DNA from: Oscarella lobularis
Taxonomy: Eukaryota; Porifera; Homoscleromorpha; Homosclerophorida; Oscarellidae
Length of the DNA stretch: 64,000 nt
Assembly (NCBI RefSeq): GCF_947507565.1
Contig: NC_089175.1
Span: 4,205,733-4,269,732, forward strand
Reading direction: 5' to 3'
Positions 1 to 10,308 of the stretch are shown one piece after another (position 1 is the first letter of the stretch; every line of letters begins with the position of its first letter). The notes beneath the pieces are model-generated. The model had not been told where the DNA came from. It saw only the letters and a list, made by a program, of their open reading frames with translations, and searched no databases. A program made the translations under genes and the position numbers.

Positions 1-50
1 GTATATTTTTTTGCGCGCGTCTATTTTGTTATTGATTTATTTACCTAAAG

Positions 51-608
51 GCGTAGCCGTCGTGGCTCAAGAAGGTTCTCACAAAATAGAGATGCAGAAA
101 CGGATTTCCTGCTTCCAACGGAAGGTAAATTATTTGCAGCGTTTCAGATGATTATCTAATTTATATGCGTAAATAGAGGAGCAAATTGATTTTGTTTCTG
201 AATTGTTTTTTGAGTCAACGTGGGAAGAGTTTAGGGACTTTTGTCGTATGATGGTTCCACGTTTGAAAGAAAAGCCCTTTTTTGAAGATGTTACAAAGAA
301 GAGAGCTGAAGAACTTGAAGCTTCTGATAAGGATAAGGCTTATTGGAGAAAATACTGTTTAGAGACGTGGATTGAAAAAAATCCGCACTGCAGTTTCCTT
401 CAATCCGTTTACGACGCCCTAAGAAATGGTATCAAAGATAAGACACTGGCTATAAAGTTGTGTAGACGCTTTCCACATCTCAGGCTTGGGGAAAGTAAGC
501 TCTCATTTGTTCTTTGGCTAGTTCAAGTATCTTTTTCATTTAGGTCTTGAAATGTCAGGGTATCATTCTGATCCAGAATCACCTCAAAAATCGATCAGAA
601 AGTCCTGA
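51..608 (+). CDS. A1: 3' end of a family-A Ig receptor (cytoplasmic tail)
   Basis: Only the last three exons are inside the window: 51-124 (basic juxtamembrane exon ending in an acidic stretch and Leu-Leu-Pro), 177-494 (helical domain) and 544-608 (short Ser-rich end, stop TGA). They align exon by exon with A2 and A3, with the same splice phases. The 177-494 exon encodes about 105 residues with several predicted helices and conserved Trp, Tyr-Trp, Cys-Leu and Phe-Leu positions. I read it as a death-fold-like module, the same as in A2/A3. The extracellular and TM exons lie left of the window, so whether this gene is whole is unknown. The visible frame is open. Confidence 0.72.
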
Positions 609-684
609 ATCCACTAGTATGAACTTTTACTTTTCATGTATTGTATTTGTTTTTTTATTTGGCACGCATAACGCACGTTAAAAG

Positions 685-848
685 ATCTCTTGGAGAAGTT
701 TCAGGAGAAGAACGAAGCGGCCTTGGCTATTGAGCAAGCAGAAAGAGAGATCAGAGAGACGTTTTACGGCTTGGACGCTTGCTCCCAGACAATGAATGCT
801 TCAGTGGAAACGTTCAAGACACGGCAACGTGACCTCTTACGAGCATGA
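685..848 (+). pseudogene. Repeated helical (coiled-coil-like) fragment 1
   Basis: After a splice-acceptor-like AAAAG the frame is open for 53 codons and rich in Glu, Lys, Gln, Leu and Ala in a heptad-like spacing, followed by a conserved FYGLDACSQTMNASVE stretch. Related but more damaged copies lie at about 4200-4400 and 19535-19660, each behind a family-A gene. No start codon and no partner exons are visible. I do not recognise the family. It may be a leftover exon of an unrelated gene carried along by the duplications. Confidence 0.35.
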
Positions 849-1032
849 GAGCGTCGGCGAACCAGAATGCAGGCAGACGTCTACGATTTCGGCATCAGCA
901 CTGCCGTTTACTCACACGATGCGACATCGCTAAACTCTTCGCCGGAAGCAGATCGAGAATTCAATCATCCGGACATCACGTCATTGAAATTTGACGAAAA
1001 CGTGGACGGTTGTTTTCCAGAAAAGGAGAGCG

Positions 1033-1365
1033 TTCAACCCCGAGAATAAGGAAGTTAAAGCGGGAGAAGCCAGTGTATCAATTGATACGAGCTCGAGCAA
1101 AGACGGAATGTACGCGTGTCGTGCTACGAGCCCAGTCGGGAACGACGATAGGAAAGAGCTGGCGTTTTGCGTGCGCGGTAAGCGATTGCACGCTTTCGCT
1201 CGCTGAACATGTAGTCAATGTTTTTTCCACCAGTTGAGATTGTGTTTCGTGGCGTGACGACACATATATATACACACGTGCTTACCGGAAGGTTCCTCGC
1301 TCACGTTGTGCTGCACGGCGTCTGCGGGAGATAATTCCTTGGATACTATTCAAATATCGACGTCA
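1033..1365 (+). pseudogene. Decayed Ig-exon fragments
   Basis: The frame at about 1033-1178 encodes the end of an Ig domain (the DGMYAC motif of strands E-F) and stops at a GT donor. At about 1293-1360 a second fragment resembles the membrane-proximal Ig exon of families B and C (a Thr-Leu-Cys-Cys-Thr-Ala pattern). Both lack the rest of their domains, and no frame joins them. They mark a lost receptor gene between A1 and A2. Confidence 0.5.
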
Positions 1366-1379
1366 GATCCTAGGGCGCA

Positions 1380-1836
1380 ACCCCCCTGGAGATCTCCCGA
1401 GATCTCCCGCGCTGGGATCACGCGCTACCCATAAGCAAGAAAGGACCTCGTGTGCTCCTCGCGTGCGTTTTGTGAGCTTTAGCTGGAAGAAGTCAGTGTT
1501 GATTGAAGCCTTTTTCTTGTGGCTTGTGATCAGGTTCCGTTTGGAGTACAGAAAACCTCCGAGAGGCGCGCAAGTACGTGCTGTAGCACGTATTCTATAC
1601 TAAAACCGTGCCAACTAATCGTGAGCTCCTTTTTTAGTTAAGCTTGAACTAATCTCTTTGCGTGAAAGCGAAAAAGACGGCTGATTTCATTGATTGGCTG
1701 AAAGTCACGTGTTGTCAGCAATGACGTCACTTACTCCGGTGAAGTCATTGTTTTTCCCCGGGCTTTCCCGGTCAAGCGTCCTATTACTCTAGTAGTGGCT
1801 TCTTTGGTGTGTGCTCGTATTACAACGAGACGAAAA
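1380..1836 (+). promoter_or_regulatory. Conserved 5' flank of family-A genes
   Basis: No gene is visible here. The stretch is similar to 16440-16991 upstream of A3 (shared blocks around the aagaagtcagtgtt, gaggcgcgc and cgaaaaagacgg-type segments). It immediately precedes the signal-peptide exon in both places, so it probably contains the promoter and 5' UTR. I cannot point to a core element. Confidence 0.35.
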
Positions 1837-4124
1837 ATGCTCGAGACACATCTGGACATTCATATTGTCATAATAATCGGCGCCATCCTTGCACTTTCAT
1901 TTGGTAAAGCCACAAGTTGATGCACACGCCTACCCTACTTCCTGTCCCTTGTCAGTACTAAGTGTCAGGCAGGGTAGCGTAGTCATATATTAAGCAATGT
2001 AGCGTCGAATCAAACGAACGCCTTTGCTTTCAATTTCAGATGCTCACCTCTCCCGTCCTCAGCTTCTTGTAGAGCCCTCTCTCTTTCTCTCTCTCTCCCA
2101 GAGCGTTCAGTTTTCTTTATCGTTGAGATATAGCTGTCTGAGTTAGACGTAGTTTACGTTTCGCAACGAGACCATGCAGTCTTTCGTCTTGTGGGGGGGA
2201 GAGATAATGCATGCATGCAGATCACACGATCTATACGAGCAGTAGCGTCGCGTGCAGTCCAATCGACGGCACAAGTGCGACTGTTCTTCTTTTGCACGTA
2301 GGCGCCGGCGTGGTCCGCCCAGGGCTTAACGCTCGCATCGTTTTTTCCCGTCGTCAGAAGTACTTGGTGAAAAACGAAACGACGAGCGTCGACTTCTTGC
2401 GCTGCGAAGGCGTCTACAGCAATGCGTCAATTGAAAAAATTCGAGTCAGCATGTCCTTTCAAAGTTCGTCTTATCCCATTGTGTCCGACCACCGCCACAC
2501 GTTCAGTTGCACGCCCAAAATGCCTAATAACTCTGGATGTGTGCATTCTAACGAGGCATTTTGCCTTCTGGGATTTAAGTCTGCTGAAAGAAGAGATGTT
2601 GGTATGTATGACTGTAATGCAGCGAGTTGTAATCGTTCTATTAGCAATGGGCAGGCTTCGTGGCACCTTCGAATGTATGGTGAGTTGTTACTTCGATCGC
2701 ATGGGTAAAGTTTTTCACTCGCTTTTTCCACTGGCAGAAAATTTTATACTTGACAAAAATTGGAAAGAAGAAGCAGTGCTCTACGTCGACGAGCATCAAC
2801 CCTTTAAGCTTATGTGTCACATCAGTCTTCAAAATGACCTTTCGCAGTTAACACTCCAGTGGGTCAAGACCGGATCCAATTTCTTTATAGGCGCTGCTCT
2901 GAATCTGGAAAATAAACAGCATGATTTCAGTCATTTCAAGGTGACGTCGGCGAAGAGGAGCGACGGCGGAATCTACCATTGTGTCATTAATTCCACGGAA
3001 GACGGAAATGTGGCCATTGACTTTAGCAATCGTACAACAGTACGCATACGATGTATGATGTTCCTAGCCGCGGGTTTTTATTAAACTGATCGTTTTTTGC
3101 GTAGTTGCTCCAGTAGTGAATCTCTCCACAAGTCTGATACCTGTCCGAAATAACGCTCTGACACTTGACAGCCATGATCCAGTGGATCATTTAACCTGCA
3201 CTTCTGTAGGCTATCCTACTAGTATCACTATTATGCGCAATAACGTCAGTCTTGCCTCGGTGGAAGAAAATAACGATACAGTGACCTTGGAACTTTCGAT
3301 AGCCAAAAGTGAAGGCGGTTTGTATTGCTGCAATGCGTCCAACGCACTCGGTTCTAACAAGACGTGTTTAACTGTAATTGTACACGGATCCAACTCTCAA
3401 TGGCGAAAGATTTCTGTTGACGGTGGAATCGCTGTAGGCAGTGGCTTGCTCGTCTTACTGATAGGGTCTATTATTTTTGTTCACGTGAAAAAGAAAAAGA
3501 ACAGGGGGTCAGTACCTATCTTTTGCGTGCGTCTGTTTTGTTATTGATTTATTTACGTAAAGGCGTGGCCGTCGTGGCTCAAGAAGATTCTCACAAATTG
3601 AAGATGAAGAAACAGATGTCTTGCTTCCAACGTTAGGTAAATTATTTGCAGCGTTTTAAATAAATTTTATGTAATTATTCACCTAATTTTGCATTCATAG
3701 AGGATCAAATTGATTTTGTTTCCGGATTGTTTTCTGAGTTGACATGGGACGACTTCAGGGACTTTTGCCGTACGATTGAACCACGTTTTGAAGAAGAGCC
3801 TTTTCTTGAAGATGTTACTAAAAAGAGAGCTGCAACTGAAGCGTCTGATAAAGATGATGCTTATTGGAGAAGATATTGTCTAGAAACCTGGATTGAAAAA
3901 TATCCGCTGTGCAGTTTCCTTCAATCCGTTTATGGCGCCCTTAGACATGGTATCAAAGATAAGAAACTGGCTAGAAAGTTTGTCAAACGCTTTCCGCGTC
4001 TCGGGCTTGGTGAAAGTAAGGTCTAGTTTGTTCGTTTGGCTAGCTCAAGTATCTTTTACATTTAGGTCTTGAAATGTCAGGGCATCATTCTGATCCAGGA
4101 TCAGAATTGATTAGACAGTCCTGA
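1837..4124 (+). CDS. A2: family-A receptor, 3 Ig domains, TM, death-fold-like tail
   Basis: Seven exons fit in frame: 1837-1903 (ATG plus hydrophobic signal peptide), 2302-2679 (distal V-like Ig), 2738-3052 (second Ig with the DGGIYHC motif), 3105-3507 (third Ig with GLYCCNASN, then a TM helix and Lys-rich stop-transfer), 3563-3636 (basic/acidic linker), 3701-4015 (helical tail domain), 4066-4124 (end). They sum to 1611 nt (536 residues) with no internal stop. The first Ig exons are symmetrical phase 1-1. The tail domain (about 105 residues) has WDDFRDFC, then AYWRRYCLETW, then FLQSVYGALR and a last Lys/Arg-rich helix, a spacing reminiscent of death-fold domains. Predicted to be a type I plasma-membrane receptor. 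Ligand unknown. Confidence 0.8.
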
Positions 4125-4737
4125 ATCTACTTGTATGAACTTGTACTTTTTATGTATTTGAATTTTTATTGAATTTGGCACGCATAACGCACGTTAAAAG
4201 ATCTCTCTTGGAGAAGTTTTCGGGGAGAACGAAAGCGGAACGAAGCGGAACGAAGCGGCATTGGCTATTGAAAGAGAGATCGGAGAAAAGTTCTACGGCA
4301 TGGACGCTTGCTCCCAGACAATGAATGCTTCAGTGGAGACGCGTTCAAGCGACGGCAACTCGCGACTCTTACGAGCAGAGCGTAGTAGACTAGTCGGCGA
4401 ACCAGAATGCAGGCAGACGTCTACGATTTTTCGGCATCAGCACTGCCGTTTACTTACACGATGCGCCTTAGCGATGTCGCGCTATACTTTTCGCCGGAAG
4501 CAGATCGAGAATTCAATCAGTGATACTAGACAATATTGTCTAGTATCCCTGATTCAATCAGCCAGGACTATAAAATACCTGGGCCCCGTGCGCGCGCGTA
4601 ATTCACAAGCTTGGATCATTTTTTGAGCGATTTCACGACAGCACAATCACATCAGACGGTAGACACCATGCAAAACGTACAACTCGAGGTTCGTGGCTCT
4701 CGATCCAGCGAATGATCGAGTCGCGAGCTCACGGACA
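4125..4737. other. A2 3' flank with decayed helical fragment 2
   Basis: No intact gene. About 4180-4400 is a copy of the fragment at 685-848, with small indels. The rest matches the flank following A3 (19800-20070), including a shared block of about 45 bp that contains TATAAAATACCTGGGCCCC here (4568) and a weaker form there. The 41-bp palindromic insertion at 4511-4561 is listed separately. Confidence 0.4.
4511..4561. repeat. Perfect 26-bp palindrome flanked by a 10-bp direct repeat
   Basis: Bases 4522-4547 are their own reverse complement (half-site GATACTAGACAAT). The unit is bracketed by ATTCAATCAG at 4511-4520 and 4552-4561. The paralogous flanks near 960 and 19880 have one ATTCAATCA-type site and no palindrome, so this copy looks like an insertion with a target-site duplication. 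Confidence 0.7.
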
Positions 4738-5316
4738 CTAGTACTCTTCAATGATGATGCGAGACACGGTTCCCCAGCCGGAATGTTTGCTCGTCGTGCC
4801 GTAGTAGGGGCAGTTGCCGACGCGAACGGCGACGGCGACATTCCCAATGGGCAGATTCTCGCAAATGCCGGTGATCTGACGATGACGACTCGTACTCATC
4901 GGATTGTTTTGGTTATCGTTGACGTGCACAATTCCTTCGATGGTGTCGGGGGACGTGCATTCGTTTCCGTTGAAGGTGAAGTACCATTTTCCGCAGCACA
5001 ACGATCCCGGGCAGAGGACGCTCATCGTGGCGGCGTACGTCACTTTGAGCGCCGAGCTTGCGCTTTGCTTGTTTATGGTGCACGTCTGTTGTGCCACGAG
5101 AATTTTTAAAAAGGGTTTTCGTTTCAGGAGTTTCGAATACCTGAACAGTTCCGACTTGCTGGCTTTGGTAGTTGTTCCAAGTGCATTGCTGATAGTTGAT
5201 CTAGGGAGTGGCATCGAGGTTAGTGACATGAGATAAAAAAATGGCTTTACGGCTTGAACTTCGGCGCTCAGATACAAGGAAGCGACGCAAAGCAGAAAAC
5301 TGACGGTTGAAAGCAT
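4738..5316 (-). CDS. Secreted CTHRC1-like protein (copy a)
   Basis: Three exons on the minus strand: 5316-5251 (ATG, 22-residue hydrophobic signal peptide ending in AEVQA), 5200-5141 (20 codons, containing QQCTWNN) and 5085-4738 (115 codons plus TAG). The introns are 50 and 55 bp with GT-AG ends. The sum is 474 nt, 157 residues. The last exon has the hallmark of the C-terminal globular domain of collagen-triple-helix-repeat-containing protein 1: CCGKWYFTFNG, ECTSPDTIEG, a GICENLP-type segment, VAVRVGNCPYY and a final GWGTVSRIIIEE. No collagen repeat is present, so it is a signal peptide plus the CTHRC1 domain only. It likely acts extracellularly; the role is unknown. The ATG at 5316 is preferred over an upstream in-frame one because it starts the signal peptide. 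Confidence 0.82.
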   Translation of the reverse strand: MLSTVSFLLCVASLYLSAEVQAVKPFFYLMSLTSMPLPRSTISNALGTTTKASKSELFRYSKLLKRKPFLKILVAQQTCTINKQSASSALKVTYAATMSVLCPGSLCCGKWYFTFNGNECTSPDTIEGIVHVNDNQNNPMSTSRHRQITGICENLPIGNVAVAVRVGNCPYYGTTSKHSGWGTVSRIIIEEY

Positions 5317-6040
5317 CGTCGAAAACGTTCCTGAGAGTGGCTCGATTGTGAACACTGGTGCTTGGTAGCGCGGTTTATGTAGCGGGCGTCTTTCCGGGTA
5401 AGCCCCATAAGCGTCTGATCAGCTTAGCGTCTTGCATGCTTGACCGATCGATATAGGGAATCATTTGCGGTGAAAATGAAATGAAGTTCCGTAGAAGTGC
5501 CGTGCCATGCGAGCTTGAACCGACTCGTTAGACGAAAGTCTAAATCTTCCAGGTAAATTGTGTGCTAAATACAGCTCAAAAATTCATGCTTTGAAAGGTT
5601 GAACTATATGGTTCAGTTCAACCACGAACCGGTGACTCTATTAGCGGAAGCCAATGTACTAAGAATACAAGTGAAGCTCAGGAAGCTCGTCGCCCTGGGT
5701 AGTCCTATTAGGGCTCGGCCAACGAACGGCGCAGGCGACGAACCGCAGTCGGTGACGGCACGAGTAAAGACAATTTCCTCTATCACATTGAGTCGAAGGC
5801 TAGTGCCGGCATTGACGGCGACGCGAACAACGATGGCATCGCTCTAAGCTGCAATTCAGACGATGTGGAGCTACACACGTTAATGGTACTTTCCACTTGT
5901 TTTCTTTTTTGCCCCCGTGATGATGTTGTCATATTGAAAGGAGTTGGGCGAAAGCAGCGCGTGACTTCCGCTTTGTCGCATGTCAACGGAAACCGGTTTG
6001 ACGTCAGTTTGCAGTCAGTTGCGAGCGAAGTCACCACGGA
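5317..6040. other. Flank between CTHRC1-like gene and B1, with a conserved fragment
   Basis: Copied at 20645-21000 and 30720-31440. The block at about 5690-5880 is open in one + frame, rich in Asp/Asn/Gly, and in the copy at 31090-31275 ends at a GT donor. It may be a lost exon. I could not assign it to a family. Confidence 0.3.
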
Positions 6041-8607
6041 ATGTTTGAGGCGCCGCGCCGGATGATCTAATCAGTGAGTTGATTTCTAGTGCAGCATTCC
6101 TAAAAAAGCCCCAGTTTTCCTCTTCAAACAACCGAGTTAGTGAGTCCCCGCTGGCGTCGCAATGTCCTGCATTACATTAGGCATTTGAAGTTTGGCCCTA
6201 CATGATTACGTCTCTCCCTCAGCACTATTTCCCGGCGTCAAAGCGGAGGTCACCGCCTACATCAATATTTCCCGGCCTCAGAGGTACCTGGTCCAAGGAG
6301 AAACGACGAGCAAAAGCTTTCTGGTTTTCGAAGGCAGCTCCTCAACGAACGGCCTGCGGATCAGTTTGACATTGTCCCGAGACCATGGAGAAAATTCTTT
6401 TGTTCCTTTGATTCCCGGTGGCAACATGGACAATCGCTACTCCGTCAAGTGCACACCGGAAATGCCGCCAGACGGCGGATTTGCGAACGTGGGCAAAGTG
6501 TTTTGCGTACTAGGTATCGTGAATGTGAAAGCTGAAGATGCCGGCCGGTACTCCTGCCTGGTGCAGTCCCCCCAGCAATTGTCAGCGTCTCGAGCGATGC
6601 AAATCCGAACATTTGGTGAGTGTTTTCTCCATGTTGAATATTGTTCTTCGCATCGAGCATTCCGTGTAGAAAAATTTATACTGGCTTCGACGAACAATCC
6701 GAAAGAAATTACTCTTAATAGATTCGAGTCCTTCAAACTGTCCTGTTGGGTCAACCAGCAAAATTATACTACTGACTTGAACGGGAGGTGGAAACGTTCT
6801 GACATCGCCGTGGGTCAATCGACGAAAGTCGATGCATTGCATAATTCGTTTAGCTACGCAGTTTCATCGGCACAACAAATCGATGGCGGAATCTACCAGT
6901 GCGTCATTATTTCCATGAACGATGGCGCTACAGTCATTGATTCTGGCAACGCAACTACTGTGAATATAAAGTGTAAGCACTTCGTCGCCTATTTCTTTTT
7001 GTAAATGTTTTTTGCGTAGTCAGTTCAGTACCGAGTCTCTCTTCAGCCCCTTTTATTGCTCAAGGCAGCGTTGTCACCGTTGATTACGATGCCGACGATA
7101 CCTTAACTTGCGTCGCTGAAGCATATCCTGTTCCTCGCCTTACTTTGTCAAATAACGAGACCGTTCCTTTGAAGCAGATAGATAGTACTATCACGCTGAA
7201 AATTTCTTCAGCGACTCAAAGTGACGCCGGCCGGTATTGTTGCAGCGATTCAAACGGCTACGAGATGTGTTTGACAGTCAAAGTCAAAGACGGTACGTTC
7301 CCAGAAGCACAATAAAAATGCTTTGAAATTTCAATGCAGTTCCCCTGGAAATACAAAGTTTTGAAACGGCTGCCAAGAAAGATCACTGCTTCGATGACGC
7401 AGACATTGAATTGGAATGCCTGGCGAAGGGAAACCCCTCGCCTTGGGTCTCCATACGTGATCCGGATGGACAACCCATAGGCGTTTCTGGAACAGAGCGC
7501 GCTTGGGTTTGTCTGAATACGAGTTTGGCGATCGGAGGCGTTTACCACTGTCGTGCCAACAATTCGGTCACGAGTAAAATGTCGAACTTCACGATACCCA
7601 ACTCTCCCAATCGTAAGACTCGCTATTCTTCGATATGATGATCAAAAGAACCATAGTTTTTATTTTACTAAAGTTGCAGTCGACTTCCGTGAGATGACGC
7701 ATTCGAACGATACGTGCTTTCCTAAAGGATCATTGGTCACCTTGTGTTGCACGGCGTCTGCAGATAGAAATCGCTTTGCCACCGAAATATTGTCCTCCAA
7801 GGGAACTGTTATCAACTCCACAATTGGCGTGAAAAACACAATATGTGTCGTTGTAAGCACGCCGGGCGTCTATACCTGTGCTGCAAGCTTGCATCACATC
7901 GTTTTCGTCTATCGAACGCTGACTGTATGCATATATCGAGATAATGCTTTTCTCACGGGCGTCATTGTGAGTTGCGTCGTAATTGGCGCTCTTTTGCTCG
8001 TCCTACTGTTCACGCTTGCGAAATTTATAAGGAGAAATTATTTCAGGTTAGTCTCGTATTTGATGGTGTGGCTTCTTAGTAAGACTTGGCAGCTTTTGTT
8101 TTCGAAGCTGGCGAAGAAACTTTTCAATTCAATTCGACGAAAAAAGCCCTTGCTCTCCCCGCCAAAGACACAAGGTATATAATATACATTAGTGGTGTGT
8201 TGAGACACACTCTCTGTACGTTTATGTATTTCAAACAGATAAGCAAATCGAGATCGTTTCCGACGTCATCACTCCCGTTTGGCCAAACGTTTTTCGTGCG
8301 ATGGAACCACCCTTGAACGGCAAAAGCAAATTTATTGATTCCATTCTAAAGAAAGCCCGAAATTCCAACCGAGACGACGCCTATTGGGCGGCGCACTGTC
8401 TGCAAATTTGGAACAATGAAAATCCGGGCCGGGATTTTCTCATGGCCGTGTACAACGCCGTTGACAACATGGGAAACAGCGAACTTGCCCAAAGACTCTG
8501 CAATCTCTTTCCGACTCTTAGCACCGTGAGTCTTTATTAATTGGTTTGTTGCTTTTTCTTAGTGACTGGCATTTATATAGGAAGTTTCCAGCGAAGAACG
8601 TAATTGA
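6041..8607 (+). CDS. B1: family-B receptor, 5 Ig domains, TM, death-fold-like tail
   Basis: Exons in frame: 6223-6615 (distal V-like Ig), 6670-6972, 7020-7292 (Ig with RYCCSDSN), 7340-7612, 7680-8174 (Ig with TLCCTASAD, TM helix, then Arg/Lys-rich and Pro linker; a 27-bp GT-AG segment at 8066-8092 may be read through without losing frame), 8239-8525 (tail domain), 8581-8607 (EVSSEERN-stop). The signal exon expected from B2 (31442-31502) is present at 6041 but has lost about 31 bp and now reads into TAA after nine codons, so the protein may lack a signal peptide unless another start is used. The tail has AMEPPLNG, SILKKARNS, AYWAAHCLQIW and FLMAVYNAV, matching the A and C tails. The distal Ig exon looks like family C, not B2 (see findings). 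Confidence 0.7.
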
Positions 8608-9516
8608 TATGGTTTCTCCTTTGGTGCGAGACGAATGCGAGAAACTACCATTGGCACGACTTTCCTTTGTTGTCCGTCCTCGACACTGTCGATCTTCTTG
8701 TGAAATCGATCCTTCGTTCAAGTTTGTGCATTGGGGTGAAAGCTGTGGTTTCAAGTGAACGCGTGATCTCTCGCGTGAGCTGAGAGTCCCAAACTTCGAC
8801 AAGTCGAGACTTCCGCTTTGAATCCTCGAAGATCATGCATGCAGACGAAGACTGATTAGGGAAGTCGAGTTGGCACAGCGACACCTGGAGCTGCATGCCT
8901 CCTACTGCTAAACTACGGCGAGGAAGTCGCCTGTCTAAGCCATTTGAAACCATGTCGTATCGCGCTTCGTAACTGTGCAGTGGAGTCACGACGGATAAGT
9001 TTGATTTCTTGATCACAGCGCCCACGTCTGACTCTAATGCACCTCCTACGTATGAGGGAGGAAAGAAATTCTCAGAATGAAAACATCCCCCATTGATTGC
9101 GGGGCCGCGTTGGTTGCTATCCGGGACACGGCAAACGCGAGACGCGAATCGAGGAATGGTCTGAAACAAGGCTACGCGAATTTTCGGTGGTTAAAACGCT
9201 CCAGATATGCCTTACTTACGGATTTGCGTGGTTAAATTACAAGGTAAGACTGCTATTTTGTACCTCTACGAACGATCTCCTACTACAGTGTAGCACGGAT
9301 CTTACTCTAAGATCCGTGAGTGTAGTAACCAAGTTGGAATAATGACAGACCGGCTGACATGACGCGTCACTAGGGTTAATTAAAACAGAATTTGCGATGC
9401 GTGGAGGCGATATTTTTTTGGCGTGACTCCTGGGAGGGTCACAAACTCTTACCCCATTGATCCAAGCCTCCCCTCCTCCGCCCCACCGGTTCTCTAATTG
9501 AACTGTGACTCCTTAG
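8608..9516. other. B1 3' flank, no gene seen
   Basis: 8610-8760 is copied behind B2 (34080-34270). About 8815-8950 belongs to the block upstream of the C genes (compare 11545, 21850 and 41310). A short inverted repeat surrounds 9295-9318 (CACGGATCTTA and its complement). No supported reading frame. Confidence 0.4.
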
Positions 9517-9722
9517 TATTATTTTCTGACGTCAAAGCGATGCTTACTGCCTACATCAAGACTTCACGTCCTCAATATCTGGCGCCAATGATGCGACCCG
9601 TGCCGTCACGGACACAAGAAATGGACATTTACACGAATACGGATATGGCTGAATCGCCTCAGATTGAAGACAAAAAACAAGGATTAAAAATGGGGACAGC
9701 ACAGTTAATTTGCAACGATTGA
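9517..9722 (+). pseudogene. Chimeric remnant: V-type Ig exon start fused to a cytoplasmic-tail exon
   Basis: After a normal acceptor (CCTTAG at 9511-9516) the first 22 or so codons match the distal Ig exon of families B and C (SDVKAMLTAYIKTSRPQYL). At about 9583 the sequence switches to LAPMMRPVPSRTQ..., which matches the E2 tail at about 34883 (LAPMPRPMLSRPQ). The frame stays open to TGA at 9720-9722. The middle of a gene (four Ig exons and TM) has been lost between the two parts. Confidence 0.55.
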
Positions 9723-10308
9723 CTGTCAGCGTCGCCTGCTGTATGTACATTTGAAAGCACTGTACATAGTTTTAATTGAGGCGGATAGACATTAAATAGA
9801 TACAGATATCAGCATCTTGACTCTTTTGCCACTTTCTCTGATGCGTTTCTTTAGGTCGTTCGCCTTGTTCGTGTCTTGCTTTCGATTAACCCCTTCTCAA
9901 CTCAAACAAGGCGAGCTTCTTGAGATGATGTCACGCTAACTCTAAATTGTTATCTAGAATTGATCATGTCCGCTTCATGAGAAAAACGGGACGCGTCAAT
10001 AATCAGACTCTTTTTCACCGTCCACAAACCTCGTGTTTTCGTCAGATGCATTGCGTACACCAAACCGAAAAGGAGCAGCGCACAGTGACTTAGTAAGTGG
10101 CGTGACGTCAATATACAGTGCGACGAAGTTTGGAGGTGAGACCAGCACGCCCAGCCAAAAGAGAGAGGTTCGTTTTGATGGTCCTTTGTAGAGTTATCAA
10201 TCAGCTCTCGTGATCTCGCGTGATTGCAAGCCAATCCCCAAAGTACAGTGCCTAAACCAGCACAGGGCATTGAGCAGTTGAGTTCTCGGCGGGTTCGAGC
10301 GATTGACA
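9723..10308. other. 5' flank of the E pseudogene, nothing coding seen
   Basis: The part from about 10085 resembles 50310-50558 upstream of E1 (a shared GTGACGTCAATATACAGTG-like segment and CACAGTACTCAAT-type segments), so it probably once held the E promoter. No supported gene. Confidence 0.35.

Noticed and set aside
694-1049. One continuous gene from the helical fragment to the Ig fragment
   Set aside because: Frames and splice signals do not join, and the paralogous regions at 4200 and 19535 do not contain the Ig piece.
5690-5880. Possible vitelline membrane outer layer (VMO-I)-like motif in the Asp/Asn-rich fragment
   Set aside because: Only a few residues resemble the family and the surrounding frame does not; not enough to name it.
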